64,000 bases of DNA, from contig OY756944.1 of assembly GCA_963580275.1 (NCBI GenBank), forward strand, positions 37,203,512-37,267,511, read 5' to 3'. Positions 22,391 to 34,273 of the stretch are shown here, one piece after another. The notes beneath the pieces were generated by a model. That model was not told the origin of the DNA and did no database searches. It was given only the letters and a program-made list of their open reading frames with translations. This DNA is from Crataegus laevigata (taxonomy: Eukaryota; Streptophyta; Magnoliopsida; Rosales; Rosaceae). A program made the translations under genes and the position numbers. Numbering within the stretch: position 1 is the stretch's first letter; each line of letters starts with the position of its first letter.

Positions 22391-25300
22391 ATGAGCCTCC
22401 GCCGGGGCTCTAAGGTATGGGTCGAGGACCGGGATTTGGCCTGGGCCCCAGCTGAAGTCGCCGACTGGAAGGGGAAGCAGCTCCAGGTCGTCACCGCTTC
22501 GGGAAAGAAGGTGAACTGAAACATTTGCCATCGGTTTTTGTGTGTAAATTACTGACTAGTGTGTTTCAAATTTGGGTGATTTTTGTGTTGACTGTGGGGG
22601 TTTTGGGTGTGTAGGTTTTGGCGTCGCCGGAGAAGCTGTTTCCGAGGGATGCTGAATCATTATATTGCATTTTGTGATAGGAACACGCTAAAGAAAGTTC
22701 CTGCCCAAACTACATCATGAATATAATTTGCATTCAATAATTTAACTTAGAGTTGCTTGGTACAATCCAAACTCGTACAATCAGGTGTGATGTGGACCTC
22801 TTATTAGCAACACTGTCTGCTCGTACAATCCAAACTCGTGAAGGAATTATTGTTAAAGCTCTCGACTGTAGTGGTGCTATTTCTAGTAGAGATGCATTGG
22901 CAAAGACTGTTTATTCGCGGTTGTTTGACTGGTATGATTTCATCAACAGTCCCTTTAGGAACTTCATTTTCTTCACTCGTCTGGGAAGATCTTCTCTACC
23001 TTATTTGGGCTCGGATATTTTCACAGGCTTGTTGATAAGATTAATACATCTGTTGGCCAAGATGTGACTTCCCAATTGCAAATAGGAGTCCTGGATATTT
23101 ATGGTTTTGAATGCTTTAAGGACAATAGGTAAAATCTTTATCCATTCTATTTCCATTAAAATATTACGAGTCTTAAATTTGGCGTCGGAATACTATCTAA
23201 GTGCCATTGAAAGTTTGAATAGTAAATGGTCATGTTGCTCTGAATTTGCTTGAATTGTCCAGAGGGTCTATAAATCTATTATAAATTATTTGGTATCATG
23301 TGTGTTTTTGCATCTTGTTTGTCACTGTAATTCATGAGGTGATTGGACTTTTGACATCCCAACTGATCTGTTAGTTGGTGATAGTCATAGTCTCTCTACA
23401 AGTTTTACTCTTTCATCCTATATCATCATTGTTACTATTATTGTTTTATTTCTGTCTTGTCAAAAGTCAATCTCTAGCTAATTATTATTAGAGTATCCTT
23501 GCGTTTGTACATTATTCCTCTGGTTAAGTTATTATTTTCCACAGTTTTGAGCAATTTTGCATTAACTTTGCAAATGAGAAGCTGCAGCAACACTTTAATG
23601 GGGTGAGCGTTACTATTTTTTGAAATTAATATACGATTTTATGCAATAATTAGTCATTGTATTCTAACTTCGTTCCCACTTGTTCCAGCATGTATTCAAG
23701 ATGGAGCAGGAAGAGTATAGCAAAGAGGAAATTGATTGGAGCTACATTGAATTCATAGACAACCAAGATGTTCCAGATTTGATTGAGAAGGTTTTGCCTC
23801 GGTCTCCCTTTTTTTTTTTGGGACAAATTTGAATGAAAAGCTGCAAAGCCATCTTCTTCTTCGCTCCCTTTTAGTATATGATTTTAAAAGGATAATTGGT
23901 ATTCTGGATTGATTTCGTAGTAGCATGTGTGCAAGGAGTGGACCTAATTTCTAGTTGTATTTACGTGCTAAGGAATGACCATGGTCGGGAAGTTCTACAT
24001 ATTTTCTGAACTAATATATGATTGAAGCTACCACCCTGCTTTTAGGAAAAATGCATGACGGGCGCTTGTGGTCTGAGTTTTGGTGGTTCTATAGTATGAC
24101 AAAAGTTGAAAATACCTTTATTTTATTTTTTTTTCTTCTTTTTTAATAGCATTTTGCGTACTGTTATTTTCCATAGTGTTCTGTTTGTATATTCCTTGAG
24201 AGGCTGTAAGGCGTGGACCTTATGTTCTCACTCATTGGTTTGCAGAACCTGTTGGGATAATTGCTCTCTTGGATGAAGCTTGGTACAATTAAGTTCACTA
24301 TAATTTGGTGCGTGTTACTCTATATAGTATTTTCTGGAATTTTATCCTTATCCTGATTTTCTTATTTTTGCAGCATGTTCCCAAAATCGACACACCAAAG
24401 TTTTTCAACCAGGTTGTTTCAACTTTTCCGGGCCCATCCAAGGTTGGAAAAGGAAAAATTTTCGGAAACAGATTTTACCATGTCCCATTATGCTGGAAAG
24501 GCATGTTATATGTCACTATATATTTGTGTGCAGCATCTTGATATTGAATCATTTATAATATAGTCTATTCACTTCTTGTTCAGGTTACTTATCACACTGA
24601 TACCTTTTTGGATAAGAATCGTGATTATGTTGTCGTAGAACATTGCAATCTGTTGTCTTCATCCAAATGCCCTTTTGTTGCTGGTCTTTTTGGTTCACTA
24701 CCTGAGGAATCTTCAAGATCATCCTATAAATTTTCTTCTGTGGCCACTAGATTTAAGGTACATTCCATCTCTATCCTTTCTGTGATGTGATGTTGTTTGG
24801 TTGCAACTGCTTAAAAGACTACAGAAGCTGATACACGAAAAGATATTAATACGAGAGGCTCCTGCTGGAGATTTCTCTTATCTCTTTTTTATGCGATGAT
24901 AAACTTTGTTCAAGAAACTTGCACGAGATCATTAACCAATCCAATAGACGGTTCAGTGAAGAAAAAAAATTGTATGTTGTTTGCTGTCGTGAAGGATTTT
25001 GGGCTTCAACTTATCTTTCCACAAATGAATGTCAATTTGAGGATGTCATTGTTTTCTGATATGGTCTTACATAGGTTGAATCTCTACCTTCTTTTTCTCA
25101 GACACATGCGTCCAACAACACCCTACTTGTTGGATATTGTTCGGATAATAATTCATGATGTGGTTATCATTTCTGCTTGTATTCAACTGATCATTTATTT
25201 TGACCTGTATTGGGAATTATTACTGCCTTCTAAGATTAGCCTATTTGCGTGATGTACCTCCCTCCTGAAAGTTTTGCATTTAATTACTTGTTTGATGGTC

Positions 25301-28300
25301 TTTAAGCTGATAATTCGCCCCTTTCCTCTGTTTTGGTTATTGTAGCAACAACTTCAAGCACTGATGGAAACCCTCAATTCAACAGAGCCTCATTACATAC
25401 GCTGTGTTAAGCCGAACTCATTGAATCAACCACAAAAGTTTGAGAATCTGAGCATCTTACATCAGTTACGCTGTGGGGTAAGTGCGATCAAAATTTTTAT
25501 GTTTCTTTTATGTTGGATCTGTTGTCTTACACAGAAAAAAAAAGGCCAAGGATTGCCTACTTTTTTCTTTTAGGTTTTAGGTTAAATGTGAATTTTCATT
25601 TAAGAGAGTATTTGAATGATATTTGAAATTTAAAGAGTTTATATGCGAACAAAAAATAAATAATAAAAGAAAGAAACAATTCATATATATGGATTTTTGT
25701 TATCTTCATATCTTTGTCATATCTGTATCTTAGTTTTTGAAGAGTTATTTGTGTTATCAATATTGGAGCAACATAAAACACATCTTAACTGAACCACTCC
25801 ACCTCATGTACTTGTTTGGTTTCTGCTCTCACCCGCATTTGCATTGTGTAGTGTTTCTTATCGAGTGTCATATTTTTTACGCTAATGATTCTCTTATCCC
25901 GCTTAGGGGTGTTCTAGAGGCTGTTCGGATAAGTCTGGCAGGTTATCCCACACGTCGAACTTATGCAGAGTTTATAGATCGATTTGGATTATCAGCTTCT
26001 GAATTCATTAATGGAAGGTGAGCTTCATTCATAGTGCTTAATCTTGAAGACTGCCTAATAAATAGCGAAGATGTTCTGGTTGCATCACATTTAATGTTTT
26101 TAAATATTTACTTTACATTTTATTCTGCTGCAAACTAGTGTTGCAAAGTTGAATCTGCCTATTATTTTATAATGATTAGCAAAAGATGCTGTTCTCTGTT
26201 TTGTTTTGATTCTAACTTTCTAATTCTGTTTTATTCTTCAAATATTTTTCTTTTAAGTCTCTGAAACAATTTTCTCCCTTTCCCTTGTTCTAATATCTTT
26301 TGACGTCTTTGCTTCTCTATGCTTATGCAGCTATGATGAAAAATCTCTAACTGAGAAAATTTTGAAAAAGTTAAAGCTAGAGAATTTTCAGGTACGAATC
26401 CTATGATCCAGTAGGATGGTATTCACATGATATTATTGCTCACAGAGAATTTGACAAGGTTGTTCTTTCCTTGAAGTTGGGTAGGACCAAAGTACTTCTT
26501 AGGGCTGGTCAAATTGGTGTTCTGGACTCCGGACGGGCTGAGGTTTTGGACAATGCTGCAAAGCGCATTCAATGTCAATTGTGAACGTTTGTTGCTCGCA
26601 AAAATTTTGTCTCCAAACGGGCTGCTGCATTTGCAATCCAAGCTTTTTGCTGAGGTCAGATGTTTCTGCCAGACTTCCATCAGAAATGCAAATTCTTATC
26701 ACCAACATTTTCTTCAGATCCGTTGTTTTTTTATTTTTTTATTTTTTAATGTTTGATGTTTATTATGGTTGAAGGATGCCTTGCTCGAGTGCTATATACT
26801 TTAAAACGGGAGGCAGCGGCTGCTATTTTAATACAGAAACATGTCCAAAGATGGCTATTAAAGTGTGCTTAAATGGAATTATATTCAGCTGCTACCGTCA
26901 TACAGTCCAATATTCGTGGTTTTTCAATTCGCCAAAGATTTTTGCATGGAAAGAAACATAAAGCTGCCAGCTTGATTCAGGTAAACTTAATTCATGGACT
27001 TTTCCTGTGTAATAATTTGCAGTGGACAAGCATGTAGAGTGCTGTGTTATGATTCTTTTGTTTAGAAATTTAGGGTGTTTTGGAAATTTTTTATATGCGG
27101 GTGGAATATTTTTAGGAATAGCAATACGTTATTCATTATGAAGTTGGGTTCTATTCATGCATAAATGTATTTCTTCTTTGTAATGATTGTCTGGCTGGTT
27201 GTCTACTTGATATGTCACTGCCACTTCGTTTCTGTTTTGACAAAGTATGTACTTGTTAGGCTCGGTGGAGGATGTGCAAGGTTCGCTTGGCATTCCAACA
27301 TCACCAAGCTTCTGTTGTAGCAATACAATGTCTTTGGAGGCAAAAGTTAGCAAGGAGATTGCTTCAAAGGCTTAAACAAGTGAGTCAGTTATATTGCTGC
27401 TCCTGACGAAACAATATGCATGAGAATTTCTTTATATGTTTATTTAATTATTTTCATTTTGCAGGAGGCCAAGGAGACCGGTGCCTTGCGTTTAGCCAAG
27501 GGTAAACTTGAGAAGCAGTTAGAGGACCTCACAAGGCGGTTACAACTTGAGAAAAGATTACGGGTATTCTTTTTGCTGTGTTAAAATTTGTGTTGGTTGG
27601 TTTGTGGATTCATCCATTAAAAGTATTAGGTAACCTGCTTTTGGGGCACTTCTGTTATTACTCTGCTTGTGCCAACTGTATGTCAATAGAGTTTGTAGCT
27701 AATTGGCAATATTATGGCTTATGGACTAAATGAAGGTTTTGACCTTAACTCCATAAAATAGCTTCAGCACTTGCCAGTTTCTCTTGATCAAAGAGCTATA
27801 TATATCGTGAGTTCCCAACTATTGATTCCAATACATCACTTGATACTTGTAATTTGCTTTATATGCTCGTCACGTTTCCTCAGAAAATCATTATAAAGGT
27901 GTTTAGGTGCTTTTGTGTAAATTATTAGTTTCAACTTAACCTTATATCTTTTGGTTGAGCAACTTGACAAACTGTTGTATGGGGTGCATAGAATTTCCTT
28001 TTCTTACTGCAAGCTGAACTGAATGCAGATATCGAACGAGGAAGCTAAGTCAATAGAAATTTCAAAACTTCAAAAAGTGTTGGAATCCTTGAGTCTTGAG
28101 TTAGATGCATCAAAGTTGGCTACAATGAATGAGTGCAACAAGAATGCAGTGCTTCGAAATCAATTGGAGTTATCAGTGAAAGAAAAATCATCTTTGGAAA
28201 GAGAATCATTGGAATGGCTGAATTGAGAAGGGAAAGTGCATTTTTAAAAGTGAGTCTTCTGATGTTTATTATATTTATGTTCTTAGGTCGGTTTTACTTT

Positions 28301-29730
28301 GTGGGATTTTGTAAGCTACATCTTATCTACTCAGAAATTATATATCTCTCAGGCAGGAAATCTAGAGACACGGTATATAATTAGTTGAATTCTCGAAAAT
28401 TTGATAAATAAAAAGTTACAAACTCACTTTTTCACTATTTTTTAATCATTTTAAACTTTTCTTTGCTTTTCTTGACCTAAACAGGTATTTAACATTTACT
28501 GAAGTCTATTCTCTCTTTTTCTTTACCCTATCCCTCCCAACATTTGGGGATGGTTAAGACATTTGTAGTGTCCTTTGAAAATTTTCTTATTTGTTGTTTC
28601 CAGAGCTCTTTGGATGCCTTGGATAAGAAGAATTCAGCTCTAGAAACAGAACTTCTCAAGGCTCGAAGCGACAATACAGACACCATTCAGAAGTTGCAGG
28701 AATTTGAACAGAAGTGCAACCAGCTCCAGCAGAATGTAAAGAGTTGTTTTTCTGAAATTCATAATTATCTTTTGAGTGTTTATTTCAGCGTTGTTAAGTA
28801 GTTTTAGACACCAGTTTTAGATTCGTTTATCACTCCAAATATGTTTTCTTCAGATCGATTACGCTATAATTCATTGATACTTAATTACTATATTGTATCT
28901 AAATTACAGCCTTGAGGAGAAACTCACAGTATTAGAGGAGGAAAATCTTATCATGCGACTAAAGGCCCTTAGTGTGCCTGCAAAGAGCACTCGGCGTGGT
29001 GTTGAAAAGTCAGTTCCAGAGGTAAATGATTATGTACAAGCGACATACAATTAAAGGGTTTGATCTAAAAGTTCGGTTGAAAACCTCTTTGTATGCTTTC
29101 TGATTTTACTGGTGTCAAATTTTGTTGCTTCATAAAATCTTATAACATAGATTTGTGGGTCTGGACTGTGGTCTCAAGTTATGGTATTTTTTTTTTTAAT
29201 GTAAACAGAAAAAATCTGGTGCGCTCGTTCCCATCACTGACCAGAAGCCTATATTTGTAAGACATGATCTCTCTCTCACTCTGATTTATTTTTCATCTAA
29301 CCGTCACATTAACACTTCTTCATATGTCATACAATCTAATGCAGGAGTCACCCACACCTACAAAAATGATTGCACCTTTTTCACATGGCTTGCCAGAATC
29401 ACACCGATCAAAGCTAGCGGTTAGCTTTAAATTTTAGTATCCACTGAATCTTCTTATGGACTGTAACTGTGGTTATCTTCACAGCGCCATAAAGTTTCTG
29501 TCATTTCCATTCTAAGTAGTTGGGCTTGTAAGTTTAAGCATGTCGCTTTGATATGTAGAGGAGAAGTATGAATTCCTATCAAGATGTGTTAAAGAAGATT
29601 TAGGGTTCAAAGACAGCAAACCATTGGGGCTTGTATCACATACAAATGCCTTCTTCAGTGGCATGCCTTTGAGTCTGAGTGTACAGTTATTTTTGACCAT
29701 ATAATTGAGGGAACAAATGATGTTCTGAAG
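22391..29730 (+). pseudogene. Class XI myosin pseudogene (XI-J/myosin-15-like)
   Basis: Exon 1 (22391-22510) reads MSLRRGSKVWVEDRDLAW, the N-terminal SH3-like part. Exon 2 starts VLASPEKLFPRDA and breaks off near 22660. The next homologous exon starts near 22786 (CDVDLLLATLS), so the P-loop, switch I and most of the motor are deleted. Later exons keep introns and order: IGVLDIYGFECF (about 23040-23130), FEQFCINFANEKLQQHF (23545-23603), FKMEQEEY (23689-23790), MFPKSTHQ (24375-24500), FLDKNRDYVVVEH (24584-24756), EPHYIRCVKPNS (25347-25480), AGYPTRRTY (25907-26017), IQ motifs (26476-27380), coiled coil (27465-29035) and the start of the dilute globular tail (29560-29730). Damage includes one-base shifts near 24246, 25480, 28207 and 29623 and stops inside IQ exons at about 26581 and 26869. 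The rest of the tail is absent. Class XI myosins drive organelle transport on actin; this copy cannot. Confidence 0.9.
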
Positions 29731-30144
29731 GTAATTTACTTGCTTCTGTCAATTTTCTTTGGGCTTATGATTTTGTTTCTGCTTAAGGCTCGAACCAGAA
29801 AATAATCTCTTTAGATCTCGTTTGAACTTTACTGAGTTCCACACTCATGATGAATTCTTTTGCCTCCAGTCAGTTGCAGGTTTAGGGACTGGTCATCTTT
29901 TTGTAAATTACATAACGCAGTTGTTGATAATTAATGATTATGTAAGTGATGATAATTTGAAGAATTTCGATTGCTGGAGATGGAACTCGTAATATATGGT
30001 CCCTTTACTCATGAAACGTATGTACAAATAACATCAGATACTTTCAATTAAAAATTAGACAAGAAAAAAACCGTATCTCCTGACAACATCATGGCAAACT
30101 CCTAGGATGCAGGCAAGAACACCGGCAAGATTCAAGTTAGGTTT

Positions 30145-31112
30145 CTACACGTTCGGTTTAGTGGTGGCCGCCGAGAATCGCGAACTATTCACAGTAGTAG
30201 CAGTGGTACACTCTTGCAGATCAGCCAATGAATACGATCTCCAAGCTGCGTAACTTCCTAACGGACAGGAGTAACCCGGTGGGAGAGGCGGCCGCGGCCG
30301 CGGCGACGTTGGATTTGAGCTCGAATTGGAATCCTCGCTTGCGCTACTATTACTGCTTTCCGAGCAGCTGCTTAACTTGACAGCCAAAGCCAATGCGCTT
30401 CGACTGGACGGAATCGGTCTCTTTGAAATTCCACCGCCGTTGCTTCTCAGCGGGAAGGAGGTTCGGTTCTTCTCCCACATCTGATTGGAAGCAAGAAGGT
30501 TCCTGCGTTTTCGGGTGTAGGCATTGTCTGGTTTTGCAAGCTCCTTAACGTTGGAAGAAGATGAAGCTTCTGCTAGACTCGTAAAGGACTTGGATTTGTA
30601 GTTGTAGTATTTCGAGATCCCTCTCCTGCATTTATTCATAATTTCATCAGTCAAATCACACTAACAAAAAAATCCGATGCAGATGCGAATTAGGACAGTT
30701 GGTTAAGTAATTCTCGCTCCTTAAAAGTTTATAAACTCTTTTTCATAAATAAGAACAGATTAAAATCAATATACAGAAGTAAAAATTGCAGTTAAAAAAA
30801 CAAAAAATAAAAGAAAAAAGAAAAGGGTTTAACCGCTAACCTCATGGGTAAAACTTCCTCCAGCTCGTTCATCATATCCAACGGACCTTTATACGAACTC
30901 TGAGCCTCGTCATTTTCGCCGCCGTCGTTGCTCTCCGATCCATCGTCGCTGTTCTTCCCAATCGACGACGAACTCGAAGAACAATCCGTAACCTCACCGG
31001 CGGTAACTCTCCGGCGGTTTTCCGGCGAATCGAAGATCAACCCACCACGCGCGAACCCAGACGACGGCGCGATGCCGATCCTGGCGGCGGCGCTATTCAC
31101 TGCGATCGACAT
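30145..31112 (-). CDS. OXIDATIVE STRESS 3-like protein (OXS3/O3L family)
   Basis: Two exons, 31112-30841 and 30625-30145, join at CCC ATG AG|G AGA to give about 250 residues. Conserved blocks are DMMNELEEVLPMRRGISKYY, then SKSFTSLAEA, the KELAKPDNAYTRKRRNLL stretch, and SNGGGISKRP followed by SSRSALALAV. These are the hallmarks of the OXS3 family, as I recall it. The rest is low-complexity Ser, Asp and Pro, with no membrane segment. Family members are nuclear and linked to tolerance of heavy-metal and oxidative stress through chromatin or stress granules; the biochemical activity is not settled. The start is chosen because it opens the frame and precedes an acidic Ser-rich N-terminus. No damage seen. 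Confidence 0.85.
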
Positions 31113-31521
31113 TAATCTATCACAAACGCAATCTAAATCTCACAAATCAGGGAAAAAAAAGGATTTGGGATTTCAACGGAGAAATGGGATTGATGAGTGA
31201 CGGCGGATGCTGAGATTGATCGTCGAGAGCGCGTTAGTTTTACCGGAGAAGGAGACACATGGTGTTTGTCTTTTCATATATTTGTTGTCTGTGCATTAAT
31301 ATTTTGTATATATAGCTCTAAGGCGGGTGAGATCAACTGGATGGATATGCTTTGATTAATTAGTGCTTGATTATTTGATTAGGAGAGGATAATGCACCTA
31401 ATTAATTATTATTATAATTAGTTAATAAAATGATGGCAGTGCACAGCCAAGCCAGCAAAGACTTCTTATCCTCAATCCCTTTGCCACCCAAGATGTACCT
31501 TTCAATATTTTTCAATAGGTT

Positions 31522-31660
31522 GTGCTATCCACACACCTCTCTTTACTTCTTGCACACTCTTATTATTTAATGCCCGTTAAATTTTTTTTAATTCATCTGA
31601 TCTGACAGCCGGAATCTAAAAATGTGTGAGAGAAGTAAAAAGGAATGAGTGGATATCATA
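31522..31660. mobile_element. Short MITE, GTGCTATC family, copy 2
   Basis: GTGCTATCCACACACC at the left, tgagtggatatcatac at the right, and the same middle block as copy 1 (ttcatctgat; gtgtgagagaagtaaaaa). It lies upstream of the OXS3-like gene. Confidence 0.65.
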
Positions 31661-32170
31661 CCCTTTTTTCAATGAGCTGTAATCTTCTGCTTCACATCCT
31701 ATTCTACTTCCAATGTTTCCATCTCAGTTCCTTATTCTTTAAACTTTCTCAATCCTTTTTTGTTTTGGTTATTCTGATTTTCGATTTAATAAATGAAAGA
31801 TCAATCGAGATTTTAATCACTAAATTATAATATAATGTATTGATTGATTAAATTTCTATACAATAACATAATATGAATATGTATGGTATCGCCACATTAT
31901 TTACTATGCAAATTTAACGACATTATCATTTTTTCACAAATGATATTAGTGAAGGAGAAAATCTAGTACAAAATAATCCCATCAGTAATAAACTCGATTC
32001 ATTTATGTATGGATTTGATTATTTTGACATTATTATTTGTATTGTTAATTTTTTTAGTTGATGTATGATTACTACTAACCTCAGTTGGTGAAATTTCCAA
32101 CTTTAAATTTTCAACTTCAAACTTCAAAAAAAGTTCGAGCCCTTATATCCAATCGATTAACACTAAAAAA
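31661..32170. other. Intergenic AT-rich stretch
   Basis: No coding pattern. A piece around 31865-31900 (ataatatgaatatgtatgg) weakly resembles one arm of the MULE-type MITE family seen at 32926. Confidence 0.4.
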
Positions 32171-32174
32171 AAAG

Positions 32175-32350
32175 TTTAAATAGGTCCTTTTTTTATAGAT
32201 AAAAAGGGAAAACTTGAAATAGGTTCAATTTTATAAGCCTCTTTTGATATAGGTCTAATTTTTAATTACGTTTGATTTAACTCTAATTTTGGACTTATAT
32301 CAAAAGAGACTTGTAAAATTAGAACCATATCAAAAGACCCAAAAAAAAAA
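32175..32350. mobile_element. Small foldback element
   Basis: About 37 bases from 32222 (GGTTCAATTTTATAAGCCTC onwards) recur in reverse complement ending at 32326. This gives a hairpin with a loop of about 30 bp, flanked by poly-A/T runs. Confidence 0.6.
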
Positions 32351-32925
32351 TCAGTTAAAATTTATTTTCCAATAAATAAAAGCTAAAAAGGATGTTTATT
32401 GGTTGAGAAGATTTGAGCCCACGAAGATAAGGGTGCACCGGATCGAAAAGGAAAGTCCGTTTCCCTGTGGGCATCATCGACCGGGGGCGCATCCGATATA
32501 TACCTACCCGAAACCGCCCATAGTTTCGTCTTGCCGCGCCACGTGGAGCCTCTAGAAGCTTACACGTCGAATGTGGTCGGTCCTCGGGAGGGAGGAGAGA
32601 CATTTTATTTACTTTAATTTAGGTTTATGTCGGTGAAGGACGTGGCAGCGTGAAAAGCAATTGGTCCTCCTACCTCCTTCTCCTTCCTCTCCTCGTGTGT
32701 CGTGACTGGTGAGGCTTATCCAAACAAGAGTGGGACCCGCCCACCATCTATCTCTAAACCCACTTTCGAAAACGAATTCGGATAAGATTTTGCTTTGTCC
32801 ACCCACTTTGACAAACTTAATTAATCCTAAAGGTAAACATTTTTACTTTGCAACTGCCTCTTTATTATAGTCAGATGTTGAACCTTTGGACGACGGGTGT
32901 GGGTTTGAACTCTAATTTAACATAT
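32351..32925. other. Intergenic GC-richer block
   Basis: 32400-32800 has higher GC and several promoter-like motifs (cacgtgg, tctagaagcttac) but no coding pattern I trust. It may be regulatory DNA of the OXS3-like gene, whose start is 1.3 kb to the left on the minus strand; this is inference only. Confidence 0.3.
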
Positions 32926-33145
32926 GAGTAACGTTATTTATACCATGTTTTTATACTATATTTCTATATCATTTTAGGTGTATCTGATGCGGATAACCAT
33001 ATTATTTGACAAATTTATAAAACCCAAGAAAAAGAAGAAGAAAGATTTATCGTATATAATAATCATAATTTAATTAACTACTTAAAATATCACTTAAAAT
33101 AGTATGAAAATGTGATACAAAAACATAATATGAATATCATTATTC
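32926..33145. mobile_element. MULE-type MITE with 9-bp target duplication
   Basis: 220 bp with terminal inverted repeats of about 55 bp (left GAGTAACGTTATTTATACCA; right arm in reverse complement GAATAATGATATTCATATTA). It is flanked by the exact 9-bp duplication TTAACATAT at 32917-32925 and 33146-33154. A 9-bp duplication fits Mutator-like transposases acting in trans. Confidence 0.8.
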
Positions 33146-33154
33146 TTAACATAT

Positions 33155-34270
33155 AAGTTAACAAAATTTATAGGTCGATAAAAAAGAAAAATATTTTTAC
33201 TTTATTTCATTATATTTCGTTAATCTTTAATTTTCGATTAAATAATTCGTACTCGTACGGATTTGGATGTCTGATTTTGTGATTTATCTTCCAAGCATCT
33301 TTCCACCTAATTCAGCTAATTAGATGGTTGGTCAGAACGTGTTAGGGAGATAATCCAATGATTAAAAATTAAAACGGATTTAAATTTTACTTTTTCTTGT
33401 GGAGAAAGGCATCGGTTGAAATGATGATGTTCCTTGTTGTGGCATCTTGGCGATGCTTGCGGACAATGATGGAAAAGCAAGGTTAATTAATTTGTATATA
33501 CAGTTACTTTTTGTTGAGGTCCATGTGAATCAAGGAGATTAATTTATTTATTTATTGAAATATTCATATCAATCTTAATTTTGAGATAAGGGCTTAAATA
33601 TTTTAGCTACACTTCAATTAAGATAATATATGTGATGTTGAAAGTGGGTATTTGATTCGTTTATCTAGTAGTTACCCAATAATAATGCATCTTATGTAGA
33701 ATTAAAAAGTTATATCAATTAAAGATCAAAGAGAAGAAAAAGAGACAAAAAACAAGTCCGGTTTTAACCCAATTGAGCATGTCATATTGCTTCACAGCTG
33801 TGAGACGAGGTTGTTGTTATGGAGAGTCGATTGTTACACTAACTTGTTCGACATTACTTTGATTATCCTTTCTAAAAGCAACATTAAATTAATAACTTAT
33901 TAAGTCAATTGATTAAGTTAATATGTTTCTCTTTTTCTCTCTTTTAAGTTCTGTCCTCTAATTACCATATAGTTTGGATAGTTTAAATTTCAGTTGTCAC
34001 ATATAAATAAAATAAAGGAAAATGTAACAGCCATTAGTTGAGGCTTGAGAGTTACCGAAGGAAGAGAACAAAAGAAAAACAGTTCAATAACTATTTTATA
34101 TAACCATTTTCCACCCTTCTTTTTACAGCTTTCTCTCAACAAACGGTACGTTTTGGGTTTCCAAAAGTTTACATTTAAATCCCAAAACCTCTTCCTTTCG
34201 TAAAAAGATGTAGCACAAGATTGGGATTAGGGTTTAGGGCAACACATATCATAGGCCGTGCATGGTTCGT
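33155..34270. other. Intergenic stretch, no gene seen
   Basis: AT-rich, with no coding pattern. The right 100 bp is probably the 3' flank of the endoglucanase gene. Confidence 0.5.
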
Positions 34271-34273
34271 TTC

